Shown here piece after piece: positions 8,229-16,374 of a stretch of DNA of 40,094 bases. The position numbers were made by a program, and so were the translations under genes. How positions within the stretch are numbered: the first letter of the stretch is position 1; each line of letters starts with the position of its first letter. Source of the DNA: JBAWAP01 sp049589355 (GTDB taxonomy: Bacteria; Chloroflexota; Anaerolineae; VGOG01); NCBI GenBank assembly GCA_049589355.1, contig JBAWAP010000087.1:1-40094 (forward strand), written 5' to 3'. The notes beneath the pieces were generated by a model, which was not told the DNA's origin, ran no database searches, and saw only the letters and a program-made list of their open reading frames with translations.

Positions 8229-9380
8229 TTACATCCCTCCCTGGTCGGCCAGGGGCAGGGTGAAGCGGAAAGTGCTACCCTGGCCCGCGACTGATTCCAC
8301 CTCGATGGTGCCGCTGTACATCTCTACCACCTGCTGGACGATGGGCAACCCCAGGCCGGTGCCGGTTTCCTGCATGGCCTTGGCTTCTTGGGTGCGATAG
8401 AATTCCTCGAAGATGCGCGAGATGTCGTCGGCTGCCACACCAATGCCTGTGTCCGACACGGCGCCGATCACCTGTCCCTGCTCCCGGTCCGTACGCAGCG
8501 AGACGGACACCTGTCCCTCTGCCGGGGTGTAGCGGATGGCGTTGCTCAGCAGGTGTGTCCATAGCGCCTTGACGTGATCCGGGTTGGCCAAGACGTGAGG
8601 CTGGTCGGCCACCTCGACCGTCAGCGTGACGCCTTGTTGATCGGCCTGACCTTTCAGCGTGGCCAGCACCACCGCCAACACGTCGGCTACGGACACCGTT
8701 TCGACCTTGGTCAGGCCCACGCCTTCTTTCAGGTAAGCCAAAAGCAGCAGGTCATCCAGGATGGTTAACAATTCGCCGGCCCGCAGGTCGGCTCGTTCCA
8801 GCAGGGCTGGTTGCTCTTCTGGCGGCACATAACCTTTGCGGATGAGCTGGATGGAATTTTGCAACACGGCCACCGGTGCTCGCAGGATGTGGACCATGGT
8901 CAGCATGAAGCGGCTCTCGATGGCCTCCAGCTTCTCCAGTTCAGCCTTGGCTCGGGCCAGTTCGCGGGTCTCTTCCTCCAACGCCCGGGCCCGTTTGGCC
9001 TCGCGTCGCAGATCCCATCGCTCCAGTTCCCTGTTGATCACCTGGAGCAGCAGTTCTGAGGTGAAGGGCTTGGCAATGAAATCGTGAGCTCCCTCGTGGA
9101 TGGCCTGTACCGATAGCTCTATCGTAGCGTAACCAGTGATAATGATCACGATGATGTCGGGGGCGAGTTGTCGGACCTGCTGTAACATTTCCAGGCCACT
9201 CATGCCTGGCATCATGATGTCCAGGAGCAGCACGTCGAAATGTCCCGCGCGCAATTTGCGTAGCCCTATGGGGGCGTTTTCGGCTACCTCCACCTCGAAG
9301 CCGTGGGGCACCAGGGCCCGCCGGCAGCCCTCGCGGATGCCTAGTTCATCGTCCACGACCAGTATGCGTGCCGGTTTGCT
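8229..9380 (-). CDS. Receiver-histidine kinase hybrid (receiver first), copy 2 with altered H-box
   Basis: This 383-residue paralog of the 5080-6228 protein has the same layout and numbering: receiver with Asp55 and Lys105, coiled coil, HisKA His165, HATPase (NAIRYTP, DTGIGV, GTGLGLPIV). The residue after the phospho-histidine is Ile (VHILRAP) instead of the usual acidic residue (HELRAP in copy 1). That acidic residue normally assists catalysis, so this copy may be a weak kinase or act mainly as a phosphatase or adaptor. I start at the ATG at 9380, in front of KPARILVVDDE; a longer frame to 9419 adds 13 residues. It is the first gene of the three-gene transcript. Confidence 0.88.
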   Translation of the reverse strand, partial: SKPARILVVDDELGIREGCRRALVPHGFEVEVAENAPIGLRKLRAGHFDVLLLDIMMPGMSGLEMLQQVRQLAPDIIVIIITGYATIELSVQAIHEGAHDFIAKPFTSELLLQVINRELERWDLRREAKRARALEEETRELARAKAELEKLEAIESRFMLTMVHILRAPVAVLQNSIQLIRKGYVPPEEQPALLERADLRAGELLTILDDLLLLAYLKEGVGLTKVETVSVADVLAVVLATLKGQADQQGVTLTVEVADQPHVLANPDHVKALWTHLLSNAIRYTPAEGQVSVSLRTDREQGQVIGAVSDTGIGVAADDISRIFEEFYRTQEAKAMQETGTGLGLPIVQQVVEMYSGTIEVESVAGQGSTFRFTLPLADQGGM

Positions 9381-9493
9381 CATCGTCTCATTTACTCCCA
9401 GAATCTTGGCATTTCCCACGTAACCGTATCGCGAAGCTCTGCCTCAAACCGACGTGTCAACGTCGCTCGCTGAAGATATACTGCCCGAGGTTG

Positions 9494-9522
9494 ATTATAC
9501 ATCACCTTTCAGTTGTTGACAA
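9494..9522 (-). promoter_or_regulatory. Promoter of the three-gene kinase operon
   Basis: On the minus strand TTGTCA (9517-9522), a 17-base spacer and TATAAT (9494-9499) lie about 110 bases upstream of the start at 9380. The -35 box matches consensus at five of six positions. Confidence 0.7.
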
Positions 9523-9770
9523 TTTCGATCAACCTCCCCCCGATGCACGAGATCGAAAACGCGAGCATCAGGATCGAGGACCGCCACGAGCTGTCGGAAG
9601 ATTGCGCGCCCTCGTCCGCGATGCCGGCCATCTGAACGGTGATAAGTAACCGTGCCATGTTTAGAGAAAACAGGGCGCACCAAAGCGACCAAGCCACACG
9701 TCCCTCCGTGGAACGTGTTGACGGCTTGGAGCCAAGTGCGCCCCTCAGCAGTCAATTATCTCTGTAATAG
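9523..9770. other. Gene-free stretch between kinase promoter and FNT-receiver gene
   Basis: Reading frames exist on both strands but none has a good ribosome site or a recognisable domain. A short inverted repeat ACACGT/ACGTGT at 9696-9701 and 9713-9718 lies downstream of the FNT-receiver stop. I see no RNA gene. Confidence 0.45.
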
Positions 9771-11057
9771 TTAGGCCAGGAAACGCCGGATCGTCTTCAA
9801 TAGATGATCCGGATCCACCGGCTTGCTGATCCAGGTGTCAATCGGTATGTGCATATCGTCTGGAAGCAGAGCCGCATGCTTGCTACTGTCAATGCTAGAG
9901 ATCATGACCACCGGGATAGCTTTGAGGACTGGATCGGCTGCCATCTTGTGGGAGACGTACACGCCATCCAGAGGACTAGCCATCATCACGTCGAGCAAGA
10001 CCAGGTCAGGCCGTTCTTCCTTCATAACGAGCAGGGCCTGATCCCCGTTGGCTGCAGACACGACGCTGTAGCCTTCCTTGGTGAGAATCATACGAGTGAT
10101 CTCGACGAAATCGGGGTCATCGTCAACGACCAGAATCCTGGCCGGGACCCCTGGTTTCACTACCACTACCTTTTGTGGTCTCAGGTAGCTGAACCAGTAA
10201 ATCAGCCCCACAAATCCGGCTCCGCCGATGATGTTGCCGATCGTAACCGGCAGCAGGTTCTTGATGAAGAACGCGCCCCACGTCAGATTGGCAAAGTCGG
10301 CGGATGTCTTGCCGATGGCCTGCCAGAAAGCGGTCGGGGCAAAGCCTTTGATGAACAGACCGATGGGGATAAAGTACATGTTGGCGATGCTGTGCTCGAA
10401 TCCGGCAGCTACGAAGCAGGAGATGGGGAAGATGATCGCCAGAATCTTGTCAGTCGTGGACCTCGCTGAGGCGCAGAGCCATACGGCCAGACACACCAGC
10501 GAGTTACACATGATGCCCAGCGCGACGGCCTGGATAAAGTCCAGACTGCACTTGGAAGTCGCAATGGTCAGGGCGGTAACCCCCACAGCTCCTCCTGAGA
10601 ACGTGTACTGCTTGCCCAGGAACATCACCAAGGCAGTCAGGATCGAGCCCACAAAGTTGCCGATGTACACGACCACCCAGTTGCGCAACAAAGCGGCGGT
10701 GCTCACCTTGCCGCTGGCGTAGGCCATGATGATCAGATTGTTGCCGGTGAACAACTCAGCACCGGCCACGACGACGGCGATGAGGCCAAGGGAGAAGACC
10801 AGGCCCCCCAGTAACCGAACCACCCCATAGGGCAGGCCGGTACTAAAGGCCACTGTGCCATCGGCGGCCTTGACAGCGATACTGCCAGCGGTAACAGTAG
10901 TGGCAAAGATCGCCCCAGTGCCAATAAAGGCTCCCGCCAATATCGCCAGGGCAAACATAGTCCACAAATTGAGCTTGGCCTTGGTCACACCTACGCCCTC
11001 CATCCGGCTGGCCATCTTGGCCGGTGGATGGGCATCAAGCATGATCTCGTTAGACAT
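9771..11057 (-). CDS. Formate/nitrite-family channel fused to a C-terminal receiver domain
   Basis: This 428-residue protein joins two known families. Residues about 25-295 form an FNT channel (FocA/NirC family) with six hydrophobic segments, GAELFTGNN (about 99-107), the pore histidine His222 in FEHSIANMYFIP, and LLPVTIGNIIGGAGFVG near the end. Residues about 306-428 are a complete receiver with Asp312-Asp314, phospho-acceptor Asp356 and Lys in SKPVDP, closely similar to the solo receiver at 147-521. FNT channels have both termini in the cytoplasm, so the receiver would face the kinases. The reading frame is continuous, and GGAGG stands nine bases before the ATG. Substrate preference (formate rather than nitrite or hydrosulfide) is inferred from the formate dehydrogenase operon close by. 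Confidence 0.9.
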   Translation of the reverse strand: MSNEIMLDAHPPAKMASRMEGVGVTKAKLNLWTMFALAILAGAFIGTGAIFATTVTAGSIAVKAADGTVAFSTGLPYGVVRLLGGLVFSLGLIAVVVAGAELFTGNNLIIMAYASGKVSTAALLRNWVVVYIGNFVGSILTALVMFLGKQYTFSGGAVGVTALTIATSKCSLDFIQAVALGIMCNSLVCLAVWLCASARSTTDKILAIIFPISCFVAAGFEHSIANMYFIPIGLFIKGFAPTAFWQAIGKTSADFANLTWGAFFIKNLLPVTIGNIIGGAGFVGLIYWFSYLRPQKVVVVKPGVPARILVVDDDPDFVEITRMILTKEGYSVVSAANGDQALLVMKEERPDLVLLDVMMASPLDGVYVSHKMAADPVLKAIPVVMISSIDSSKHAALLPDDMHIPIDTWISKPVDPDHLLKTIRRFLA

Positions 11058-11123
11058 TTTATTTTACCTCCGCATTGATTTTGTGAGTATCTTGATAGGG
11101 AAATGTGCCGATCCTGAATCTTG

Positions 11124-11150
11124 TTAAGCCATGCCGTTTACCTCCTCCTC
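11124..11150 (-). other. Strong ribosome site followed by a two-codon reading frame
   Basis: Upstream of the FNT-receiver gene the minus strand reads GAGGAGGAGG (11141-11150), seven to eight bases, then ATG GCT TAA. It could be a minimal leader frame, the relic of an earlier start, or chance. The real start at 11057 has its own ribosome site. Confidence 0.25.
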
Positions 11151-11208
11151 ATTAGAGTTTGTGGGCATTTCTGCTCCTGGTGTACCCCATGATCTGGACC
11201 TAAGGGAT

Positions 11209-11237
11209 ACTTTAAAGCTCAAAATCCAAATTAACAA
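11209..11237 (-). promoter_or_regulatory. Possible promoter of the FNT-receiver gene
   Basis: On the minus strand TTGTTA (11232-11237), 17 bases, TAAAGT (11209-11214). Each box matches consensus at four of six positions. It would give a leader of about 145 bases before the start at 11057. Confidence 0.35.
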
Positions 11238-11288
11238 TGCTACCAGGACGGCGGGTAAGGCGGATAGGTAACTCTCCAGCGCCTTTTG

Positions 11289-13331
11289 TTACACGGGCGC
11301 GTCCACCGTAATTGTGGTTCCCTTGCCCGGTTCGGAGTGCACCGTCAAGGTGCCGTTCAATAGACGGGCTCGCTCGTGCATACCGATGAGGCCTAGCTTG
11401 CCCGTAGTAGCCAGATCGCCCGTCCTGCCTGGCAACTCGAACCCCTGACCATTGTCGTTCATGGTTATCCTGACACTGCCATTGCCAAACTCCACCACAG
11501 TCACAACCTGCGAGGCCTGGGAATGTTTCCTGACGTTGTTGAGTGCTTCCTGAACGATGCGGAATAGCGCCAGTTCTGCTTCGGGTGGCAGGCGTCGCCT
11601 GTCACCATACACTTTCAACTCTGTCTTTATCCCGCGTTCTTCCATCAGGTTGGCCGTCAACCATTCCAGCGCGGGCAGCAGGCCCAAATCATCCAGCACA
11701 GACGGCCGCAGGTCCCGGCTAAAGCGGCGTACGCCTCGTAAGATACTGTCAATCAATTCCTGGAACTCCTCCAGGCGTCCTATCACAGTTTCAGGCAACG
11801 GTTCAGGGGAAGTAGCCAGGTCGTCGAGGCGACGCGAGAGGTCTATCAGGGTCTGAGCCGTCTCGTCGTGAAGCTCTCGGGCGATACGCTTGCGCTCGTC
11901 TTCCTGGGCCTTGGTGATCTGCCTGACGTAGAAACGCATGTTTTCATAGAGGCGCGCGTTCTCGATGGCAATGCCGGCTTGATGACCTATGCCGGTGAGG
12001 ATGGCTATGTCTCTGCCAGAAAAACTCTTTGCCTCATCGAGACTGACCAGGCCCAGCGCGCCAAACGACTGGTCGCCACTCACGATGGGTACCGCCACGA
12101 CACTGGTAACGCCGGCCTCGACAAAGGCGGGCACGGCGCCAGGGTAGGTTCGGTAGTCCTCGATAACTGCGGGACGGCCAGAGGTCATCACCTCTCCAGC
12201 TAGCCCCTTCCCCTTGGGCACAGTTACATCTGCCAATTCCGGGGGCAGGTTGTGAAGGTACGGGTAACTGATAATGTTTCTCTCTCGGTCAAGTAGCGCA
12301 ATGACCCCTCCGTCAGCGCCTATCAACTCCTCAGCGATTTGAAGCACCTTGGGCAGGATCCTATCCAATTCCAGTTCCGAGGTGATCTTCTCCGTTACTT
12401 CATTCAACCGTTGTTCGATTCGTAGTTGCCGCTCGACATCCCGGTGTAGCCGGGCGTTCTCAATGGCCACGCCGATCTGGTTGCCGATGGCTGTGATGAG
12501 CTCCAGTTCTTCTGGAAGAAACTGGCGCGACTCCCGGGTAGCCACAGCCAGTACACCCTGAACCTCACCCTTGGACTTCAGCGGGACGATAATCTGGCCT
12601 TTCAGCCCTTCCTGCCGCACGGCTAACCTGGTCAACCGAGGATCGCGAGAGGCGTCCTGTACTACCATCGGTTCCCCAGATTGAGCAACCCGCCCGGAGA
12701 AGCCCTCCCCCAACCTTAACCGATCTACGCCTGCGGCGGATTCCTTCGACACACCACGATAGGCGGCCAGGATCAACTCTTGAGTCTGTTTGTCCAGGAA
12801 AAATATCAAGCCAGCTTCCAGGCCCGTTACTTCTAGAACTTTGTCGAGGGCGCCGTTCAAGATATGTTCCAGTTCCAGCGACTCGGTCACGATAGCGGTG
12901 ACAGCATTGATCGCCCTCAGCCGTGAAACGGCCTTTTGGCGCAACCTCTTCTCCCTCTCCTGGGTCTCGATCATCCAGATCACGAGATAGCCGACCACGG
13001 CAACACCAATTGTCTCCAGAAGGGCGTCCGCCGGAGAAAGGGAAATCAGGAAGACGCGTGGGAGCATGATGAGGACGGCTATAGCCAGGGTGACCAGCCC
13101 CCCGGCTTGTCCAAAGGCGAAGGCCGCCCCAGCTATGGGCAGTATAAAGATGATGCGCCCTATGGCTTGCCGGGTGAGAGGGAATGACGCCAGAGCTGGG
13201 AGACGGATCTGCGGTGTGAAATAGTGGAAGAGTGCACAGAGGACCAGCGTGGTCCCCAAAATCCAGAAATAGCGGCTGGTTATAACATTTCTCAGACGAT
13301 TCTTTGACAACGGCGAGGCTGTTGAAGTCAT
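11289..13331 (-). CDS. NarL-type sensor histidine kinase with two GAF domains
   Basis: This 680-residue membrane protein begins with a run of about four hydrophobic helices (residues 20-125), then a short coiled linker and two GAF domains (about 150-290 and 320-460). A HisKA_3 dimerisation domain follows with His488 in ARELHDETAQ, then HATPase_c with ALNNVRKHSQA and DNGQGF. LHDETAQ-type kinases pair with LuxR-type regulators, and that partner is the next gene upstream (13399-14064). I start at the ATG at 13331, with GGAGCAGGAAG before it; a longer frame to 13409 would run through a palindromic repeat. GAF domains often bind small molecules or haem/Fe-S; the ligand is unknown. Confidence 0.9.
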   Translation of the reverse strand: MTSTASPLSKNRLRNVITSRYFWILGTTLVLCALFHYFTPQIRLPALASFPLTRQAIGRIIFILPIAGAAFAFGQAGGLVTLAIAVLIMLPRVFLISLSPADALLETIGVAVVGYLVIWMIETQEREKRLRQKAVSRLRAINAVTAIVTESLELEHILNGALDKVLEVTGLEAGLIFFLDKQTQELILAAYRGVSKESAAGVDRLRLGEGFSGRVAQSGEPMVVQDASRDPRLTRLAVRQEGLKGQIIVPLKSKGEVQGVLAVATRESRQFLPEELELITAIGNQIGVAIENARLHRDVERQLRIEQRLNEVTEKITSELELDRILPKVLQIAEELIGADGGVIALLDRERNIISYPYLHNLPPELADVTVPKGKGLAGEVMTSGRPAVIEDYRTYPGAVPAFVEAGVTSVVAVPIVSGDQSFGALGLVSLDEAKSFSGRDIAILTGIGHQAGIAIENARLYENMRFYVRQITKAQEDERKRIARELHDETAQTLIDLSRRLDDLATSPEPLPETVIGRLEEFQELIDSILRGVRRFSRDLRPSVLDDLGLLPALEWLTANLMEERGIKTELKVYGDRRRLPPEAELALFRIVQEALNNVRKHSQASQVVTVVEFGNGSVRITMNDNGQGFELPGRTGDLATTGKLGLIGMHERARLLNGTLTVHSEPGKGTTITVDAPV

Positions 13332-13347
13332 GTCAACTTCCTGCTCC

Positions 13348-13379
13348 CTGATAGCCGATAGCTGATGGCTTATAGCCAG
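13348..13379. repeat. Short iterated palindrome between regulator and kinase genes
   Basis: The segment is built from repeated units GATAGC/GCTGAT and ATAGCC/GGCTTAT in both orientations. It resembles in style the other iterated palindromes of this window (19720, 28955, 34792, 38640), with a different unit. Confidence 0.45.
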
Positions 13380-13398
13380 TGGTATTATCTGCCATCTG

Positions 13399-14064
13399 CT
13401 AAAGCGCATCTTCGAGCGTGAGCCAACCCTTTTGCAGAGCCTGCACCACGGCCTCGGTACGCGAACCGACTTGCATCTTGCTGAAGACGGCGCTCAGGTG
13501 GGCCTGAACGGTGCGTATGCTAAGGTTGAGATGACTAGCGATATCCTTATTGCTCATACCTTTGGCTGCCAGCTTCAGAATTTCCAGTTCACGCTCGGTG
13601 AGTTGCTTCAGTCCGCGCTCCTCAGGGGGCTTGCTTGGGGGACGCGCAAAGCGGTCTATAACCTTGCGGGCAATGACTGGGTGAAGCACTGATTCGCCAG
13701 CGTGCACTGCTCGGACGGCTTCGGTCAAATCACGGCCACGCACGTTCTTCAGGAGATAGCCTGCCGCTCCTGCTTCTAAGAGAGCGAAGACGTATGGATC
13801 ATCATCGTAAGCAGTGAGTATGAGCACAGCAGTGGCCGGGCAGAGGGCCTTGATCTGTTTGGTGGCCTCAATGCCGTTGAGCTTGGGCATGGCGATGTCT
13901 ATGATGGCCACGTCAGGTCGCAGCTCGGTCGCCAGCCTGACAGCTTCCTCTCCGTCACTGGCCTCCCCAACCACGTGCAAGTCGTCTTCTCGTTCCAGAA
14001 TCTTACAAGTACCCTCTCGTACCAACACGTGGTCATCAGCTAATAAAACTGTGATCTTCTCCAT
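13399..14064 (-). CDS. NarL/LuxR-type response regulator
   Basis: This 221-residue protein has a receiver (Asp10-Asp11, phospho-acceptor Asp56 in IIDIAMP, Lys in LLKNVRG) and a C-terminal LuxR helix-turn-helix (LTERELEILKLAAKGMSNKD, then IRTVQAHL). The start is the ATG at 14064. It is transcribed ahead of its likely kinase (11289-13331) from the promoter at 14247-14275. The divergent region upstream, which also serves the hdr-fdh operon, carries repeated GAAATAC motifs that may be its binding sites. The link to formate metabolism is inferred from position only. Confidence 0.92.
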   Translation of the reverse strand: MEKITVLLADDHVLVREGTCKILEREDDLHVVGEASDGEEAVRLATELRPDVAIIDIAMPKLNGIEATKQIKALCPATAVLILTAYDDDPYVFALLEAGAAGYLLKNVRGRDLTEAVRAVHAGESVLHPVIARKVIDRFARPPSKPPEERGLKQLTERELEILKLAAKGMSNKDIASHLNLSIRTVQAHLSAVFSKMQVGSRTEAVVQALQKGWLTLEDAL

Positions 14065-14246
14065 GATAGATATCCTGTCCTTGACCCCAGGCCCAAGCCA
14101 CCCATCTCTGGAGGGCTTGCGTAGCATGTCGGGGGCTTGAGCCGTGAGACTTCATCGTTGGCTCAATAGCGACGAACACGGCGAACCATCAGTGGTGAGC
14201 CAGTCGAACTATCAGTCGAGCGCTCAGCCCAACAAACACCCTCTAC

Positions 14247-14275
14247 ATTATACACCAACGCTGCTTATATTTCAA
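14247..14275 (-). promoter_or_regulatory. Promoter of the response regulator/kinase pair
   Basis: On the minus strand TTGAAA (14270-14275), a 17-base spacer and a perfect TATAAT (14247-14252). It lies about 180 bases upstream of the start at 14064. Confidence 0.75.
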
Positions 14276-14287
14276 CAGCTAACAGAC

Positions 14288-14346
14288 GTATTTCAGGAAT
14301 GAGCGAAATACCCAATTTCGGCGTGTCAGTCCTAGGTCGAAATACC
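14288..14346. promoter_or_regulatory. GAAATAC motif array in the divergent control region
   Basis: GTATTTC (14288-14294) and GAAATAC (14305-14311) form a perfect 7-bp inverted repeat with 10-base spacing. The longer CGAAATACC occurs at 14304-14312 and again at 14338-14346. A small palindrome CTAGGT/ACCTAG (14332-14337, 14344-14349) overlaps the last copy. The array lies 13 bases upstream of the minus-strand -35 box and about 60 bases upstream of the plus-strand one. It is a candidate site for the LuxR-type regulator encoded beside it. Confidence 0.5.
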
Positions 14347-14404
14347 TAGCCCCAAAATCGGTTTACTACGTGTTTTTGCTAGGTGAAAATCAGTGCCACG
14401 CTCG

Positions 14405-14433
14405 TTGACATTTTTCACAAAGTATGATAGGCT
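14405..14433 (+). promoter_or_regulatory. Likely promoter of the hdr-fdh operon
   Basis: A perfect TTGACA (14405-14410), 17 bases, then TAGGCT (14428-14433), a weak -10 box. A good -35 with a poor -10 fits a regulated promoter. The leader to the first gene at 14639 is about 200 bases and I see no convincing gene in it. Confidence 0.45.
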
Positions 14434-14638
14434 ATAACAGGTGGAAAAACTAGATAGAGCATTCGCTCTCTGGTTCAAATTATTGGCGACTAGTGATCAG
14501 AAAAGAGATGCACCTGGGCGATCGCCCGGCTGGCCCAGATCGTACAGTGGGGTTCGGGAGCAACGCTCTCGTAGAAGTCGCTCGCCATGCCTACAAGGGT
14601 GGGATGGCGAGAGGGTTCGCTGAAGGAGGCATAACACT

Positions 14639-14824
14639 ATGGGAAGCACCGAAGGAACAGTGGCGCTGGTTATTGGCACCGCTGCTGTGCTTTTCGTGCC
14701 CACTATGGTCTGGGCCATGGTAATCGCTGGGCTGGTCCAGATCGTTCGGGACAAGGTTCGCGAGAACCAACCTGCCCAAACCAAGCCGACCCAGGAAGCG
14801 CAACAGCCGATAGGCTCAAAATAA
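14639..14824 (+). CDS. Small single-pass membrane protein
   Basis: This 61-residue protein has one hydrophobic segment (about residues 8-35, VALVIGTAAVLFVPTMVWAM onward), a short basic stretch (RDKVREN) and a polar Gln/Pro-rich tail. GAAGGAGG precedes the ATG at a good distance, which makes translation likely. It is the first gene before hdrC on the same strand. It could anchor or assist the Hdr-Fdh complex at the membrane, but no family is recognised and the role is inference. Confidence 0.65.
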   Translation: MGSTEGTVALVIGTAAVLFVPTMVWAMVIAGLVQIVRDKVRENQPAQTKPTQEAQQPIGSK

Positions 14825-14916
14825 GTTGTAGAAAGCCTGACAGAGCATCAAGCTGACCGTTTATGAAATCATGATTCTGTCTGCCCAGCGTGTTTGAGAC
14901 AGCAAGGAGGTATGCT

Positions 14917-15495
14917 TTGGCGACTTCCGAAGTTGTTAACTTAACAGCGGTGGAACGAGACACCACTTTTGTGAATCGTCTCACCCCAGCAGGACGGCTC
15001 CTTAGTCGCTGCATTCAGTGTGGCACCTGCTCCGCCTCCTGTCCAACTGCCCACGCCATGGATCTCACCCCTCGCCAGATGTGGCGGCTGGCCCAACTGG
15101 GTTTCCAGGATCAGGTGCTTCATAGCAAGGCGATGTGGCTGTGTAGCCTCTGCTACACCTGTCACGTCCGCTGCCCCCGGGGCATCCCCCTCACTGAGAC
15201 TATCGTCAAACTCAAGCAACTGGCGCTTCAGGAGGGAATCGTGGAGTGGCGGGAGAGCACCGCTTTCTACCGGGCCTTCGCCGACGTGATGCGCCGGTAC
15301 GGGCACATGCGGGAAATAGAGTTCATGGTCCGCTACTTCCTGGCAGCCAATCCTCTAGCTGCGCTGGGCTACGCCAGATTAGGGCTCACGCTGCTAGCCC
15401 GGGGGAAAGCTCATCTGGAGTTGCCCCTCTTGGGCGGTGAGGGCCGGCTGGACCGATTGTTTGAGCGAGTAGCGGAATTGGAGGGGCAGCGATGA
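14917..15495 (+). CDS. hdrC: Heterodisulfide reductase subunit C-like Fe-S protein
   Basis: This 192-residue protein has two [4Fe-4S] motifs, CIQCGTCSASCP and CSLCYTCHVRCP, followed by a helical C-terminus. This is the HdrC pattern; HdrC carries electrons between HdrA and HdrB. I choose the TTG at 14917 because AGGAGG stands six bases before it. The frame extends to a GTG at 14890 without a ribosome site. Its stop overlaps the start of hdrB by four bases (ATGA). Confidence 0.92.
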   Translation: MATSEVVNLTAVERDTTFVNRLTPAGRLLSRCIQCGTCSASCPTAHAMDLTPRQMWRLAQLGFQDQVLHSKAMWLCSLCYTCHVRCPRGIPLTETIVKLKQLALQEGIVEWRESTAFYRAFADVMRRYGHMREIEFMVRYFLAANPLAALGYARLGLTLLARGKAHLELPLLGGEGRLDRLFERVAELEGQR

Positions 15496-16358
15496 GATAT
15501 CTATTCTACCCTGGCTGCTCAGCGGAAGGCTCCGCTCTGGAGTATAAGACCTCGACACTGGCGGTGTTGGAGGCCCTAGGGGCGGAGCTGGAGGAACTGG
15601 AGGACTGGACCTGCTGTGGGGCCAGCGTCGCTTCGACGATGAGCGACTTGCTGGGGGTGGTGTTGCCGGCCCGCAACCTGGCGCTGGCCGAGCAGGCTGA
15701 TGACGGGCGAGAGGTGCTAGCTGTCTGCAGCGCCTGCTACACCAACTTCCGGCGCACGGCTGCTGCCATCGCTACACAGCGCCGGTTGCTCGATACCATC
15801 AACCAGGCGCTGGAGGTGGAGGGGCTGACCTACCATGGCATGGCTCAGGTGCGGCACCTGCTGGACGTCCTGGCCAATGACTTTAGCCAGGAAGACATTG
15901 CCGCCCGAGTGCAGCGGCCACTTACCGGCCTGACTGTTGCCCCCTACTACGGCTGCCAGACTGTGCGTCCCTACAGCCCCTTCGACGACGGCCAGCGGCC
16001 CACCTCGATGGTGGGCGTCCTGAAGGCGTTGGGGGCTACGGTCCACCGCCACAACCGAGAGGCCTCCTGCTGTGGCACGTCCCTGCTCACCACCAAACCG
16101 GAGGTAGGCTTCCAGATGGTAGGGGCGATCCTGGAGGCGTCCAGCCCGGCCGACTGTATCGTCACCGTCTGCCCGATGTGCCACTTTAACCTGGATAGTT
16201 ACCAGGACAAGGTCTCCCAACTGGTGGGCCGGCCGTTGCGCATCCCGGTGCTGTTCCTGCCTCAGTTGATGGGGCTGGCTTTCGGACTCCCGGAGAGCGC
16301 GCTGATGTTCCGCCGGCACGTTGTGCCGGTGAGCCTGGCACTGGCCCAGTTATCGTAA
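15492..16358 (+). CDS. hdrB: Heterodisulfide reductase subunit B-like protein
   Basis: This 288-residue protein has two CCG domains. The first has YPGCSAEG and DWTCCGAS, the second YYGCQTVRP and EASCCGTSLL, plus VCPMCHFNL. In HdrB these cysteines hold two non-cubane [4Fe-4S] clusters that reduce a disulfide; both sets are complete here. In bacteria without CoM-S-S-CoB the acceptor of HdrB is usually unknown. It is coupled to hdrC and followed by hdrA after 16 bases. Confidence 0.93.
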   Translation: MRYLFYPGCSAEGSALEYKTSTLAVLEALGAELEELEDWTCCGASVASTMSDLLGVVLPARNLALAEQADDGREVLAVCSACYTNFRRTAAAIATQRRLLDTINQALEVEGLTYHGMAQVRHLLDVLANDFSQEDIAARVQRPLTGLTVAPYYGCQTVRPYSPFDDGQRPTSMVGVLKALGATVHRHNREASCCGTSLLTTKPEVGFQMVGAILEASSPADCIVTVCPMCHFNLDSYQDKVSQLVGRPLRIPVLFLPQLMGLAFGLPESALMFRRHVVPVSLALAQLS

Positions 16359-16374
16359 TCAAGGAGTTTGTGGT

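Noticed and set aside
9495..9755. Minus-strand frames of 60-86 residues between the kinase operon and the FNT-receiver gene
   Set aside because: No ribosome site and no recognisable domain; the promoter at 9494-9522 lies in the same stretch.
14493..14723. An open frame of about 76 residues overlapping the small membrane protein gene, with a second short frame at 14441-14623
   Set aside because: Neither has a good ribosome site, and the strong GAAGGAGG site at 14622-14629 serves the 14639 frame instead. No domain seen.
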